A stretch of DNA of 14,891 nucleotides from Paracoccaceae bacterium (GCA_007128865.1 SKWP01000162.1:1-14891); one strand, 5' to 3'; numbered from the stretch's first letter, positions 6,345 to 14,586 are shown. The notes: generated from the letters alone by a model not told the origin. Numbers and translations are program-made.

Positions 6345-8800
6345 CCGTGACACAGACAGCAACCGACAATTCAGGCGATGGACGCACCCTGCCCGGACAC
6401 ACGCGGGTCGTCGTGATCGGCGGCGGTGTGGTGGGCTGTTCCATCCTCTACCACCTGGCAAAGTACGGCTGGACCGACGCGGTACTTCTGGAACGCGACG
6501 AACTGACCTCGGGATCGAGCTGGCATGCGGCCGGCCAGATACACACCATAAGCTCGGACCCGAACATAAGCCGGCTGCAAAGCTACACGATCGACCTTTA
6601 TCGCGAGATCGAGGAACTCAGCGGCCACAGCGTCGGGTTGAACATAACCGGGGGCTTCTACCTGGCCTCGAACCGTGACTGGTATGACTATCTCAAGCGC
6701 GAACGCTCCAAGGCCCGGTACATGGGGCTGCGTCAGGAATTCATCAGCCCCAGAGAGGTGGCCGAACGCCACCCCCTGATCGACCCCGGCCATTATCTCG
6801 CGGCATTGTGGGACGAGCAGGACGGTGATCTTGACCCCTCCGGCGCCACCTACGCCTTTGCAAAGGCAGCGCGCCGGCTGGGTGCAAGCTACTTCACCCA
6901 TACCCCGGTGATCGAGACCGCCCAGCGTCCGGACGGAAGCTGGGATGTGATTACCCCGCGCGGGCGCATCCATGCCGAAATCCTGGTGAACTGCGGCGGG
7001 CTGTGGGCGCGGGAGGTCGGCAGGATGCAAGGCGTTTCGCTGCCGGTCCAGCCGATGGAGCACCATTACCTTCTGACCGAGGCGATACCCGAAGTTGCCA
7101 ACCATCCCGGCCGGCTGCCCTGCGGTATCGATTATGAGGCCAATATCTATTTCCGCCGCGAACGGCAGGGCCTGCTGCTTGGCACTTACGAGCCCCGCGC
7201 AACGCCCTGGCAGGTCAAGGGAACCCCGCCGGACTTCGGACATGAACTCCTGCCGCCGGATCTCGAACGCATTGCAGACCGGCTCGAACTGGCCTTCGAG
7301 CGTATCCCGGCGCTTGCCACCGCAGGCATCCGGCGCGCGATCAACGGCCCCTTCACCTTCGGCCCCGATGGCAACCCGCTTATCGGTCCGGTGCCCGGCA
7401 TGCGCAATTGCTGGGTTGCTGTCGGGGTGATGGCTGGTTTCTGTCAGGGTGGCGGTGTTGGCCGCTCCATTGCGGAATGGATGATCGAGGGCGAACCTTC
7501 GATCGACATCGGTGCCATGGATGTCGCGCGCTTTGGCGCCTTTGCCACCGCCGACTGGGGCACCGTCAAGAGTGCCGAGAACTATGAACGCCGCTTCGTG
7601 ATGACCTTTCCCAACGAAACCCTGCCGGCCGGTCGCCGACAGAAGACCACCGCGCTTCATGACCGGCTTGTTGGCCGCGGTGCACGGATGGAGCAGGGCT
7701 TTGGCCTCGAACATGCACTGTGGTTTGCCGACGGGCCCGAGGATGCCTTCGAGGAGCCGAGCTTCCGGCGCAACCGCAGCCATGCCTATGTCGCCCGTGA
7801 GGTTGATGCGGTTCAGAAGGCGGCAGGCTGTGTCGAAACCGCGAATTTCAGCAAGCATCTTTTCACCGGCCCCGGTGCCGCCCGGTATCTTGACGAAATC
7901 CTGGCCGGTCGACTGCCGGCACCGGGGCGGGTGTCGCTGTGCCCGATGCTGACCCCGGGCGGGCGCCTCTATGGCGATCTGAGTGTCGGCTGTCTCGAGC
8001 AGGACCGCTACATGGTGATCGGTTCGGGCGCGATGCAGGAAGCGCATCGCCGTCATTTCGAGGCATTTCTGCCCCGCAACGGCGTGGAATACCGAAACGT
8101 CAGCGATGAATGGCACGGCCTGGCGCTGTCGGGCCCGAATTCGCGCGCGCTGTTGCAGCGTCTCTGCCGGGACGATCTCGGCGCGGAGGCGATGCGCTTT
8201 CGCGATCTGCGCAGAACAGTGGTCGGGGGTGTTCCCGTGTTGCTGCTGCGGATCAGCTTTTCGGGCGAACTGGGATACGAAATCCATTGCCCGCCAGCAT
8301 ATCTGCTGCGACTGAGCGAAGCCGTGGAAGACGCCGGCAACGATCTCGGGCTGCGCTGGTATGGCCTGCGCACGATGATGAGTCTGCGCCTCGAAAAGGG
8401 CTGGGGCGCGTGGGGGCTCGAATACCGGCCCGACTTCACCCCGGCCGAAGCCGGTCTTGCCGGTCTGATCGACTGGAAGAAACCCTTCATCGGGCGCGAG
8501 GCGGCATTGCGCGACCACGAGGCCGGACCGGCCCGCAAATTTGCCGTCCTCACGCTGGAGGCGGGCGACGCCGATGTTGTCGGTGACGAGGCAATCCTGC
8601 ACGACGGGCAGGCTGTGGGGTTTTTGACGTCGGGCGGCTTCGGTCACCGCACCGGCAACTCCATCGCCATGGGTTACCTGCCTGCCGAACTGACCGCTGA
8701 AGGGACCTTTGTCGAGGTCGAGATTCTGGGGGAGATGCGCAAGGCAAGGATCCGCCGGGACGCGTTGTATGACCCGGAAGGAAAGCGGATGCGCGGCTGA
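6341..8800 (+). CDS. dimethylglycine dehydrogenase/sarcosine dehydrogenase-like FAD protein with GcvT domain
   Basis: This 819-residue flavoenzyme is predicted to remove an N-methyl group from dimethylglycine, sarcosine or a similar N-methyl amine and pass the carbon to tetrahydrofolate. The FAD-dependent oxidase domain spans about residues 21-385, with VVVIGGGVVGCSILYHLA and, at 57-65, SGSSWHAAG, whose His62 matches the covalent FAD-attachment histidine of DMGDH and SARDH. The FAD-closing segment GPFTFGPDGNPLIGP lies at 336-350. An FAO_M-like linker is at about 390-445, followed by a GcvT N domain (ETANFSKHLFTGPGA, ISFSGELGYEIH) and a GcvT C-terminal barrel to about 805. The ATG overlaps the soxG stop (ATGA at 6341-6344) and has AGGAA eight bases upstream. 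A GTG at 6347 sits eight bases after GGAGG and is a possible alternative start. The gene is intact and has no electron acceptor encoded nearby, so it may use ETF or oxygen. Exact substrate unknown. Confidence 0.88.
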   Translation: MTVTQTATDNSGDGRTLPGHTRVVVIGGGVVGCSILYHLAKYGWTDAVLLERDELTSGSSWHAAGQIHTISSDPNISRLQSYTIDLYREIEELSGHSVGLNITGGFYLASNRDWYDYLKRERSKARYMGLRQEFISPREVAERHPLIDPGHYLAALWDEQDGDLDPSGATYAFAKAARRLGASYFTHTPVIETAQRPDGSWDVITPRGRIHAEILVNCGGLWAREVGRMQGVSLPVQPMEHHYLLTEAIPEVANHPGRLPCGIDYEANIYFRRERQGLLLGTYEPRATPWQVKGTPPDFGHELLPPDLERIADRLELAFERIPALATAGIRRAINGPFTFGPDGNPLIGPVPGMRNCWVAVGVMAGFCQGGGVGRSIAEWMIEGEPSIDIGAMDVARFGAFATADWGTVKSAENYERRFVMTFPNETLPAGRRQKTTALHDRLVGRGARMEQGFGLEHALWFADGPEDAFEEPSFRRNRSHAYVAREVDAVQKAAGCVETANFSKHLFTGPGAARYLDEILAGRLPAPGRVSLCPMLTPGGRLYGDLSVGCLEQDRYMVIGSGAMQEAHRRHFEAFLPRNGVEYRNVSDEWHGLALSGPNSRALLQRLCRDDLGAEAMRFRDLRRTVVGGVPVLLLRISFSGELGYEIHCPPAYLLRLSEAVEDAGNDLGLRWYGLRTMMSLRLEKGWGAWGLEYRPDFTPAEAGLAGLIDWKKPFIGREAALRDHEAGPARKFAVLTLEAGDADVVGDEAILHDGQAVGFLTSGGFGHRTGNSIAMGYLPAELTAEGTFVEVEILGEMRKARIRRDALYDPEGKRMRG

Positions 8801-8871
8801 GGCCCGAACGCTTGCAGCCGGCCCGACGTCAGGCACCATCGATCCACGGCATGGGCGGATGACACCCCAGC

Positions 8872-8894
8872 GCCGGCGCGCGTGGTTGGCCGGC
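8872..8894. other. GC-rich inverted repeat between convergent operons
   Basis: The 118 bases between the dehydrogenase gene and the importer hold GCCGGC, an 11-base loop, then GCCGGC, a six-bp stem that could mark a transcript end for both convergent operons. There is no run of T after it on either strand, so it is not a standard intrinsic terminator. In such a GC-rich sequence it could arise by chance. Confidence 0.2.
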
Positions 8895-8918
8895 CGAGGT
8901 GATCGAACGGGTTTCGTA

Positions 8919-9770
8919 TCAACCGGGGGTGAGGCCCCGAAGCCTTTCGCTGCGCCGCCGCAACAGTTCGATGGTCACCAGCAGCAGGACCGAGATCAGC
9001 ACCATCAGCGTGGCCACGGCCAGAATGGTCGGGCTGATGTCCTCGCGGATGCCCGACCACATCTCGCGCGGGATGGTGCGCTGTTCCGGCCCGGCGATGA
9101 ACAGCACGATCACGATCTCGTCGAAGGAGGTGATGAAGGCAAACAGCGCCCCCGAGATCACCCCCGGCAGGATCAGCGGCATGGTGATCCGGAAAAAGGT
9201 GGTCGAGGGCGAGGCGCCGAGGCTGGCCGCGGCACGGGTAAGCGAATGGTCGAACCCGACCAGCGTCGCGGTGACGGTGATGATCACGAAGGGCGTGCCC
9301 AGCGCGGTATGGGCCAGGACCACACCCAGATAGCTTTGCGCGATGTTGAGTTGCGAGAAGAAAAAGAACATGCCCGCAGCCGAGATGATCAGCGGCACGA
9401 TCATCGGCGATATCAGCAGCGCCATCACCAAACCCTTGAACGGCATTTCCGACCGTGACAGGCCCAGCGCCGCCAGGGTGCCGAGGGTGGTTGCCAGGAT
9501 CGTTGCCGCGATGCCGATCATGAACGAATTGCGGATCGAACGCATCCAGCTGTCCGAGCCGAGGAAGTCCTGGTACCAGCGCAGGCTGTAACCCTCGGGC
9601 CGGAGCATCAGCATCTCGGACGTGAAGGTGAAGAAGGGCTGCGCGTTGAAGCTCAGCGGGATCATCACCAGAATCGGCGCCATCAGGAAAAAGAAGATGG
9701 CATAGCAGATCACCCGGAAGGTGTAGTACCAGATCCTGTCCTTCGTCGTGGCATAGGCGGGAAGGGGCAT
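8919..9770 (-). CDS. ABC transporter permease, PotC/YdcV-like
   Basis: This 283-residue inner-membrane protein is the second permease of a polyamine/opine-type (PotABCD-like) ABC importer. A first membrane segment covers about residues 17-40 and further hydrophobic stretches fall at about 82-104, 113-137, 146-171, 205-227 and 246-270, six in all, as usual for this family. The EAA motif that docks on the ATPase is at 179-204 (RAAASLGASPSTTFF then PLILPGVISG). The ATG at 9770 has AAGGAG nine bases upstream, and that Shine-Dalgarno overlaps the stop codon of the upstream permease gene, so the two are translated as a pair. It is the last gene of the minus-strand operon and converges on the dehydrogenase gene. 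The substrate cannot be read from this subunit. Confidence 0.92.
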   Translation of the reverse strand: MPLPAYATTKDRIWYYTFRVICYAIFFFLMAPILVMIPLSFNAQPFFTFTSEMLMLRPEGYSLRWYQDFLGSDSWMRSIRNSFMIGIAATILATTLGTLAALGLSRSEMPFKGLVMALLISPMIVPLIISAAGMFFFFSQLNIAQSYLGVVLAHTALGTPFVIITVTATLVGFDHSLTRAAASLGASPSTTFFRITMPLILPGVISGALFAFITSFDEIVIVLFIAGPEQRTIPREMWSGIREDISPTILAVATLMVLISVLLLVTIELLRRRSERLRGLTPG

Positions 9771-9783
9771 GGCGATTGTCTCC

Positions 9784-11085
9784 TTACCCGAGCTTCAGAC
9801 TGTCGGCGCCGACGAGCCGGTTATAGAGCCAGTAGAGCGCGAGCACGCCCACCAGCAGCATCGTGCCCAATGCCGCGGCAAGGCCCCAGTTGAGCGATTG
9901 CTGCATGTGCCGGGCGATTTCGTTCGAGATCATCCTGCCCGACTGGCCACCCACAAGTGCCGGGGTGATGTAATAGCCGATCGATATGATGAAGACGAGC
10001 ACGCCACCCGCCCCGATGCCCGGCAGTGTCTGCGGAAAATACACCCGGCGGAAGGCGGTGAAGGGCGTGGCGCCCAGGCTCTTGGCCGCGCGCATGTAGC
10101 TGGGCGGGATGGTGCGCATCACCGAATAGAGCGGCAACACCATGAACGGCAGCAGGATGTGGGTCATCGCGATGATTGTGCCGGTCATGTTGTAGATCAT
10201 CTGGATACGGTTGGCGTCGTCCAGCAGGCCGATGGCAACGAGGGTTGAATTGATCACCCCCTGCTGTTGCAGCAGCACGATCCATGCCGATGTGCGCACC
10301 AGCAGCGATGTCCAGAACGGCAGCAGAACACAGATCATCAGCAGGCTGGCATGGCGCATCGGCAGGATCGACAGGTAATAGGCGATCGGAAAGCCCAGCA
10401 GGAAGGTCAGGAAGGTGATTGCCACCGACAGCATGATGGTACGGACGAACAGCGAGACATAGATGCGCCGGTTCTCGTCGCGCATGATCACGCTGCCGTC
10501 CTCGTCGTACTGGCGGTCAAGCGCGGCGACATAGTAGGACGCGGTCAGCGGCCGGCCTTCGCGCTTGATGATGCGCCACAGTTCCGGCTGGCCCCAGAGC
10601 CGGTGCGAACTGACGAAGGCATCGCGATACGGAGCCTCGAAACCGGGGGCCGAGCGCGCGGTGCGCGATATGGCGCTGCGGGCGGCGCTGAGTTCATAGT
10701 TCAGCCTGATGCCGAGCGGTCCCATCGCCTGCTCGCGCCGCGGCCGTTCGGAATCGACAACAAAGTCGGCATGCAGGGCGGCAAACACCTCTTCGCCCGG
10801 CAATTCGCGCCCGTCCCAGTCGCGCAGCGCTTCCAGCGTGTTGGGAAGCGCCCGGACAACCTGCGGATTGTCGACGCTGCGCCACATCATCTGGGCGATG
10901 GGAAAGACAAAGAAGGTCAGGATGAACGCAAGCAGTGGCACGACCAGAAGAAAGGCCGCAACCTTGCGCCGCCGTTCGGCCCGGCGCAGCGCCGCCCGCA
11001 GGGGGGTGCCGTCGGCCGTTGTCAGGCGGCCGCTGGAGTCGGTCTGCGCATCTTCGAACGCCGCGCCGGCATCGGCCTGTGCCAT
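9784..11085 (-). CDS. ABC transporter permease, PotB/YdcU-like, with a large loop after the first membrane segment
   Basis: This 433-residue permease is the partner of the downstream one. The first membrane segment is at about 43-65 (FLLVVPLLAFILTFFVFPIA). A hydrophilic loop of some 140 residues follows (about 70-210), and the remaining membrane segments lie at about 212-240, 246-272, 300-323, 358-376 and 400-422. The EAA motif is at 332-357 (RAAKSLGATPFTAFRR, PQTLPGI). The loop makes it longer than E. coli PotB, and it probably faces the periplasm by the usual topology. The frame stays open upstream to 11349, but that part lies over the binding-protein gene. The ATG at 11085 is preferred because GGGGAA lies just upstream and the sequence after it begins a typical charged N-terminal tail. 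Confidence 0.92.
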   Translation of the reverse strand: MAQADAGAAFEDAQTDSSGRLTTADGTPLRAALRRAERRRKVAAFLLVVPLLAFILTFFVFPIAQMMWRSVDNPQVVRALPNTLEALRDWDGRELPGEEVFAALHADFVVDSERPRREQAMGPLGIRLNYELSAARSAISRTARSAPGFEAPYRDAFVSSHRLWGQPELWRIIKREGRPLTASYYVAALDRQYDEDGSVIMRDENRRIYVSLFVRTIMLSVAITFLTFLLGFPIAYYLSILPMRHASLLMICVLLPFWTSLLVRTSAWIVLLQQQGVINSTLVAIGLLDDANRIQMIYNMTGTIIAMTHILLPFMVLPLYSVMRTIPPSYMRAAKSLGATPFTAFRRVYFPQTLPGIGAGGVLVFIISIGYYITPALVGGQSGRMISNEIARHMQQSLNWGLAAALGTMLLVGVLALYWLYNRLVGADSLKLG

Positions 11086-11137
11086 GCTTGCTTCCCCGTC
11101 GGTTGGCGCCGGCCATTGCTGCCGGTCGGTTCTTGTT

Positions 11138-11166
11138 GGCCGGGTCCGCATGGCGCGGGCCCGGCC
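11138..11166 (-). other. intercistronic hairpin after the binding-protein gene
   Basis: Read on the minus strand, GGCCGGG and CCCGGCC form a perfect seven-bp outer stem, and CCGC and GCGG add four bp inside after one mismatch, with a five-base loop. It lies 10 bases after the stop codon of the binding-protein gene and before the permease gene. No run of T follows, so full termination is unlikely. Hairpins here commonly protect the binding-protein mRNA from 3' decay and reduce read-through into the permease genes. Confidence 0.55.
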
Positions 11167-11176
11167 TGGCGGCAGA

Positions 11177-12283
11177 TTACTGCAGCATCCAGTTGGCGAA
11201 ACGCTCGCGCATCTCGTCGCCGTAATCGACCCAGAAGTCGTTATCGAGCACGATCGGCGCGAAATAGTTTTCCGGCGCGGTGGGCATGTGCGGGCCCATG
11301 TCGATGCCGAGATCGGCATGATCGCCCACCAGCGCGGCCGAGGACGCACGCGCCGGGCCGTAGCTGATGAACTTGGCCTGATCTGCCAGGCGCTGGGTGT
11401 CGGTGGCGAAATACAGGTAGTCCATCACCGCATCCAGGTTGCGCCCGTCGGCCGGCACCACCCAGCCATCCCATTCCACCACCTGGCCGTCCCAGATGAT
11501 TTCGGCATTCATGCCCTCGACTTCGATGGCATCGAACATCCGGCCGTTGTAGCCGGTGGCAAAGGCGACTTCACCATCGGCCAGAAGCTGGGGCGCCTGG
11601 GCACCTTCGGTCCAGAAGATGATGTGATCCTTGATCGTGTCGAGCTTGGCAAAGGCGCGGTCCACGCCTTCCGGCGTGCGCAGGACGTCATAGATATCGT
11701 CCGGGTCCACACCATCGGCATAAAGCGCCCATTCCAGATTGGTGCCGGGACGATCCTGAAGCGCACGACGACCGGGGAAGTTTTCCACATCGAACAGGTC
11801 GGCGATGGTTTCGGGCTGCCCGTCGGCGGGGAATGCATCCGGGCGGAAGGACAGCACGGTGGAATACACGATCTGCGGGATGAAGCATTCGCCAAGGCTG
11901 CCAGGCAGGAAATCCTCGGACGCAGGCGTGCCGTCAGGCGCCGCAGCAAGGATCGCGTCATGGTCGATCTGCATGATGATGCCTTCGTCGCAGGCAAGCT
12001 GCGCATCTGACGGCAGCATGTCGACGAGGTCCCATGTCACGTTGCCGGCCTGGGCCTGGGCCCGCAGCCCGGCAAGGGCGTTTGCCGAACCGTCATCGTT
12101 GATGATGGTCACATGCGGGTTCATTTCCATCCAGGGCTCGTGATAGGCGCGCACCTGGCTGGCGGTATAGGCCCCGCCCCAGGACACGATGGTCAGGGTA
12201 ACGGGCTCGTTGGCCTGGGCTGCACTCAGCGCCAGCAGGCTTGCGGCCGCGGTCGCGCCGGTGAGTTTCAGCTTGAATGCCAT
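11177..12283 (-). CDS. ABC transporter periplasmic substrate-binding protein, PotD/spermidine-putrescine type
   Basis: This 368-residue protein captures substrate in the periplasm and delivers it to the two permeases. A signal peptide is clear: Lys4 and Lys6, a hydrophobic stretch (TAAASLLALSA), and a likely cut after AQA at residue 24. The mature part opens with TLTIVSWGGAYTASQ, the first strand typical of the PotD-like (SBP_bac_8) family, and continues with the domain-crossing and lobe elements expected for its size. Cys98 and Cys133 could form a disulfide. The ATG at 12283 is preceded by a perfect AAGGAGGT, the strongest ribosome binding site in the window, which fits the excess of binding protein over transporter that such systems need. 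The family transports polyamines, opines and other organic cations or amino acids. A link to N-methylated substrates is inferred only from the neighbouring sox and dehydrogenase genes. Confidence 0.92.
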   Translation of the reverse strand: MAFKLKLTGATAAASLLALSAAQANEPVTLTIVSWGGAYTASQVRAYHEPWMEMNPHVTIINDDGSANALAGLRAQAQAGNVTWDLVDMLPSDAQLACDEGIIMQIDHDAILAAAPDGTPASEDFLPGSLGECFIPQIVYSTVLSFRPDAFPADGQPETIADLFDVENFPGRRALQDRPGTNLEWALYADGVDPDDIYDVLRTPEGVDRAFAKLDTIKDHIIFWTEGAQAPQLLADGEVAFATGYNGRMFDAIEVEGMNAEIIWDGQVVEWDGWVVPADGRNLDAVMDYLYFATDTQRLADQAKFISYGPARASSAALVGDHADLGIDMGPHMPTAPENYFAPIVLDNDFWVDYGDEMRERFANWMLQ

Positions 12284-12313
12284 TGAATGACCTCCTTGGT
12301 TGATGGTTCTAAA

Positions 12314-12360
12314 CCGGGTCGTGCCCGGCCTTGCGGTGACGCGCCGGCCCTGCCGGGCGC
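12314..12360 (-). other. two hairpins between the ATPase and binding-protein genes
   Basis: The 86-base gap after the ATPase stop holds two inverted repeats. One spans 12341-12360: five bp GCGCC/GGCGC, a one-base bulge, then three bp GGC/GCC around a three-base loop. The other spans 12314-12328: CCGGG and CCCGG around a five-base loop. Neither is followed by a T run. Together with the hairpin on the far side of the binding-protein gene they could set off a stable mRNA segment for that gene. GC-rich sequence makes small stems common, so the role is tentative. Confidence 0.4.
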
Positions 12361-12369
12361 CGGGTGGTT

Positions 12370-13473
12370 TCAGGACGGCATGTCGAGCGCGCGACAGTCC
12401 TTGGGCAGCCAGCCGACCTCGATGGTCGAACCGGGCTTGTGGCGCACCTGATCGGGTGCGTTGCGGGACTTCATGATGAAGTTTTCATTGCCCGCGACCT
12501 CGAGCCGGGTGCGGAAGACATCGCCCATGTAGATGAATTCCAGCACCTCGGCCCTGATGGTATGGGCATCCGGGTGCAGACGTTCCTTGTTGGCCTCGAC
12601 CCGTTCGGGCCGGATCGAAACCCGCGTGCGCTCGCCCGCGCGGGTCACGTTGACCGGGCGCGCATCGATGATTTCGCCGTTGTCCAGCTCCACCAGCGCC
12701 ACATCGCCGTGAATTTCCTTGATCACCCCGTCGAGCGTGTTGTTTTCGCCGATGAACTGGGCGACGAAGCTGTTCTGGGGTTCCTCGTACAGCACATCGG
12801 GCGGGGCCAGCTGCTGGATGCGCCCGTCGTCGAACACCGCGACATTGTCGGACATGGTCAACGCTTCGGTCTGGTCGTGGGTGACATAGACGGTGGTGAT
12901 GCCAAGATTGTGGGCAAGGCGGGTGATCTCGAACTGCATGTGCTCGCGCAGCTGCTTGTCCAGCGCGCCCAGCGGTTCGTCCATCAGCACCAGCTCGGGC
13001 TCGAACACCAGCGCGCGGGCCAGCGCGATACGTTGCTGCTGGCCACCCGACAGCTGCGCCGGACGGCGGTTGGCAAAGGCGCCCATCTGCACCATGTCGA
13101 GCGCGCGCGCGATCTTCTGTTCGCGTTCGGACCGGCCGAAGCCGCGAACCTCTAGCGGAAACGACAGGTTCTCGCCCACCGACATGTGCGGAAACAGCGC
13201 ATAATTCTGGAACACCATCCCGATCCCGCGCTTGTGGGGGGGGATGTTGTTGATCGGTCTGCCACCGAGAAGGATCTCGCCATGGGTGGCGGTCTCGAAG
13301 CCGGCCAGCATCATCAGGCAGGTTGTCTTGCCCGAACCCGACGGGCCGAGCATGGTCAGGAATTCGCCCCTGGCGATGCTGAGGTTGAGATCCTTCACGA
13401 CGAGCGTTTCGCCGTCATAGCTTTTCTGTACTCGGTCGAATACGACAAACCCTTCCGTGTCGTTTTCTGACAC
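12370..13473 (-). CDS. ABC transporter ATP-binding protein, PotA-like
   Basis: This ATPase of about 367 residues drives the importer encoded downstream. With the GTG start at 13473 the landmarks are Walker A GPSGSGKT at 43-50, Q-loop Gln89 in VFQNYALFPHM, signature LSGGQQQR at 141-148, Walker B VLMDEP around 162-167, and H-loop His199 in VTHDQTEAL. A C-terminal TOBE domain follows (QFIGENNTLDGV, then VSIRPERVEAN and EFIYMGDVFRTRLEV), as in PotA and other CUT1/MOI-type importers. A TTG at 13479 would add two residues, but it lies only two bases after the AGGGAG ribosome site, whereas the GTG at 13473 is spaced eight bases from it; I chose the GTG. It is the first gene of the minus-strand operon. 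Confidence 0.93.
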   Translation of the reverse strand: MSENDTEGFVVFDRVQKSYDGETLVVKDLNLSIARGEFLTMLGPSGSGKTTCLMMLAGFETATHGEILLGGRPINNIPPHKRGIGMVFQNYALFPHMSVGENLSFPLEVRGFGRSEREQKIARALDMVQMGAFANRRPAQLSGGQQQRIALARALVFEPELVLMDEPLGALDKQLREHMQFEITRLAHNLGITTVYVTHDQTEALTMSDNVAVFDDGRIQQLAPPDVLYEEPQNSFVAQFIGENNTLDGVIKEIHGDVALVELDNGEIIDARPVNVTRAGERTRVSIRPERVEANKERLHPDAHTIRAEVLEFIYMGDVFRTRLEVAGNENFIMKSRNAPDQVRHKPGSTIEVGWLPKDCRALDMPS

Positions 13474-13522
13474 TGGCAATTCTCCCTGTCACCATTCCGG
13501 CGGTTCCCGCCTCGTTGGTTCA

Positions 13523-13551
13523 AGTAAACCTGTTCGGGCGCATCATTGCAA
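13523..13551 (-). promoter_or_regulatory. possible sigma70-type promoter of the ABC importer operon
   Basis: On the minus strand TTGCAA (-35, 13551-13546) and TTTACT (-10, 13528-13523) are separated by 17 bases, each matching four of six consensus positions. Transcription would start near 13516, leaving about 40 bases to the ATPase start codon. The match is modest and found by eye only. Confidence 0.3.
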
Positions 13552-13597
13552 GGGCACTGCCCGAAAGATGTGCCGCGATGCCCTTACGTAACCCGCG

Positions 13598-13624
13598 TGA
13601 AAATCCATGAAAACAAGATTTTCA
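13598..13624. promoter_or_regulatory. 8-bp perfect inverted repeat, possible operator or activator site
   Basis: TGAAAATC (13598-13605) and GATTTTCA (13617-13624) are perfect reverse complements separated by 11 bases. They sit in a small AT-rich island within GC-rich sequence, about 50 bases upstream of the proposed -35 of the importer operon. The half-sites are roughly two helical turns apart centre to centre, as expected for a dimeric regulator. No specific regulator family can be named from the sequence. Confidence 0.4.
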
Positions 13625-13924
13625 GGGGTCATGCCGTGATGCCCCCGAGCCATGCGGTCGATTTTTCCGGATCCGGCGGCATGCCCGTTCCCATGGCGAT
13701 CGCCTGGACCGGAGTGCGCAAAAAATGATCAAAACAAGGGTCGACAAGCTCGCCAGAATTGTCCGAAAACGACACTTTTGAGCAGGCGCGGTCCTGCCGC
13801 ACACCGCCTTGAACCGGTCGGGCGCGGTTGCGAGACGCATGTTGCAGCGGTCTGATCCTGAACGCTTTTCCGTGGGCCGACGCATCACCGCTGGCCGTTG
13901 GTGAACGGCGCGACGGCGCCCGGG

Positions 13925-13942
13925 CAGAGCAGGCAGAGCAGG
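13925..13942. repeat. two tandem copies of a 9-base unit
   Basis: CAGAGCAGG occurs twice back to back at 13925-13933 and 13934-13942, inside the gene-free region. It is a simple slippage-type duplication and does not obviously do anything. Confidence 0.5.
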
Positions 13943-14586
13943 CGCCAGGCATCCGGTCGCCCGGGGGGCGCTCTGGGCCGTGCGGTTCGGACGCGCGCAC
14001 CGGCCCTGCAAGCCGTCAGGGCAGCGTTCCGGATTGCCGAACCCGATCGTCGTTGCCAGGCGGTCCAGCCTGACACGAACCGCATCCGGTATGCCATCGC
14101 CCGTCAGAACGGATGTCGGGAAGGCGGCACGGTGGCCGGCGCAACCGATTCGAATATTTGCGACAGGGGTGGTGCGCGGGCTTCCGGCATCGACACAGGC
14201 GCTGCCCGCGGCGCGTTGCGCGTGGCCCCGTCAAGTGGCCCCGGTAACACGAGCCCCGCCGCGCCGCTGCATCTGCCATGACGATCACGACGCGTGTTGG
14301 CGGGCCATACCCTTGCCGCAGAAGCCCGCTTGAACAGGAAGCGCCCGGCAGGTCAGCAATCCGCATCGCCCCGAACCGTCGATGCAGATCAGGCCTTCGG
14401 GGGGCAACGATATGGCGCATTGCCCACCCTGTGATGACACCCGTCGCGCGCCGGGTCCTGGCCGGCGATGACAGAACTTGCCCGGCCCGGCGATCAAGGG
14501 ATTGCGGCGCATTCATCCCCGGCCGGCCGAAACGAGTTTTCCCCCTCGCATCGGTGCGAATCCTTTGCTAGAAGGGCGCCGGTTTT

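Noticed and set aside
6371..8839. 822-codon minus-strand open frame opposite the dehydrogenase
   Set aside because: Shadow of the DMGDH-like gene, with no motifs and no ribosome site.
8924..8939. Small CGGGG/CCCCG stem at the end of the last permease gene as a terminator
   Set aside because: Only five bp, lies before the stop codon, and no T run follows.
11086..11349. Upstream extension of the first permease frame into the binding-protein gene
   Set aside because: The added residues do not look like a permease and overlap a certain gene; the ATG at 11085 has its own GGGGAA.
13546..14571. Several open frames of 60-166 codons on both strands between the importer and the tRNA
   Set aside because: Low-complexity Arg/Ala/Gly-rich translations, mutual overlap, no motifs, no credible start signals.
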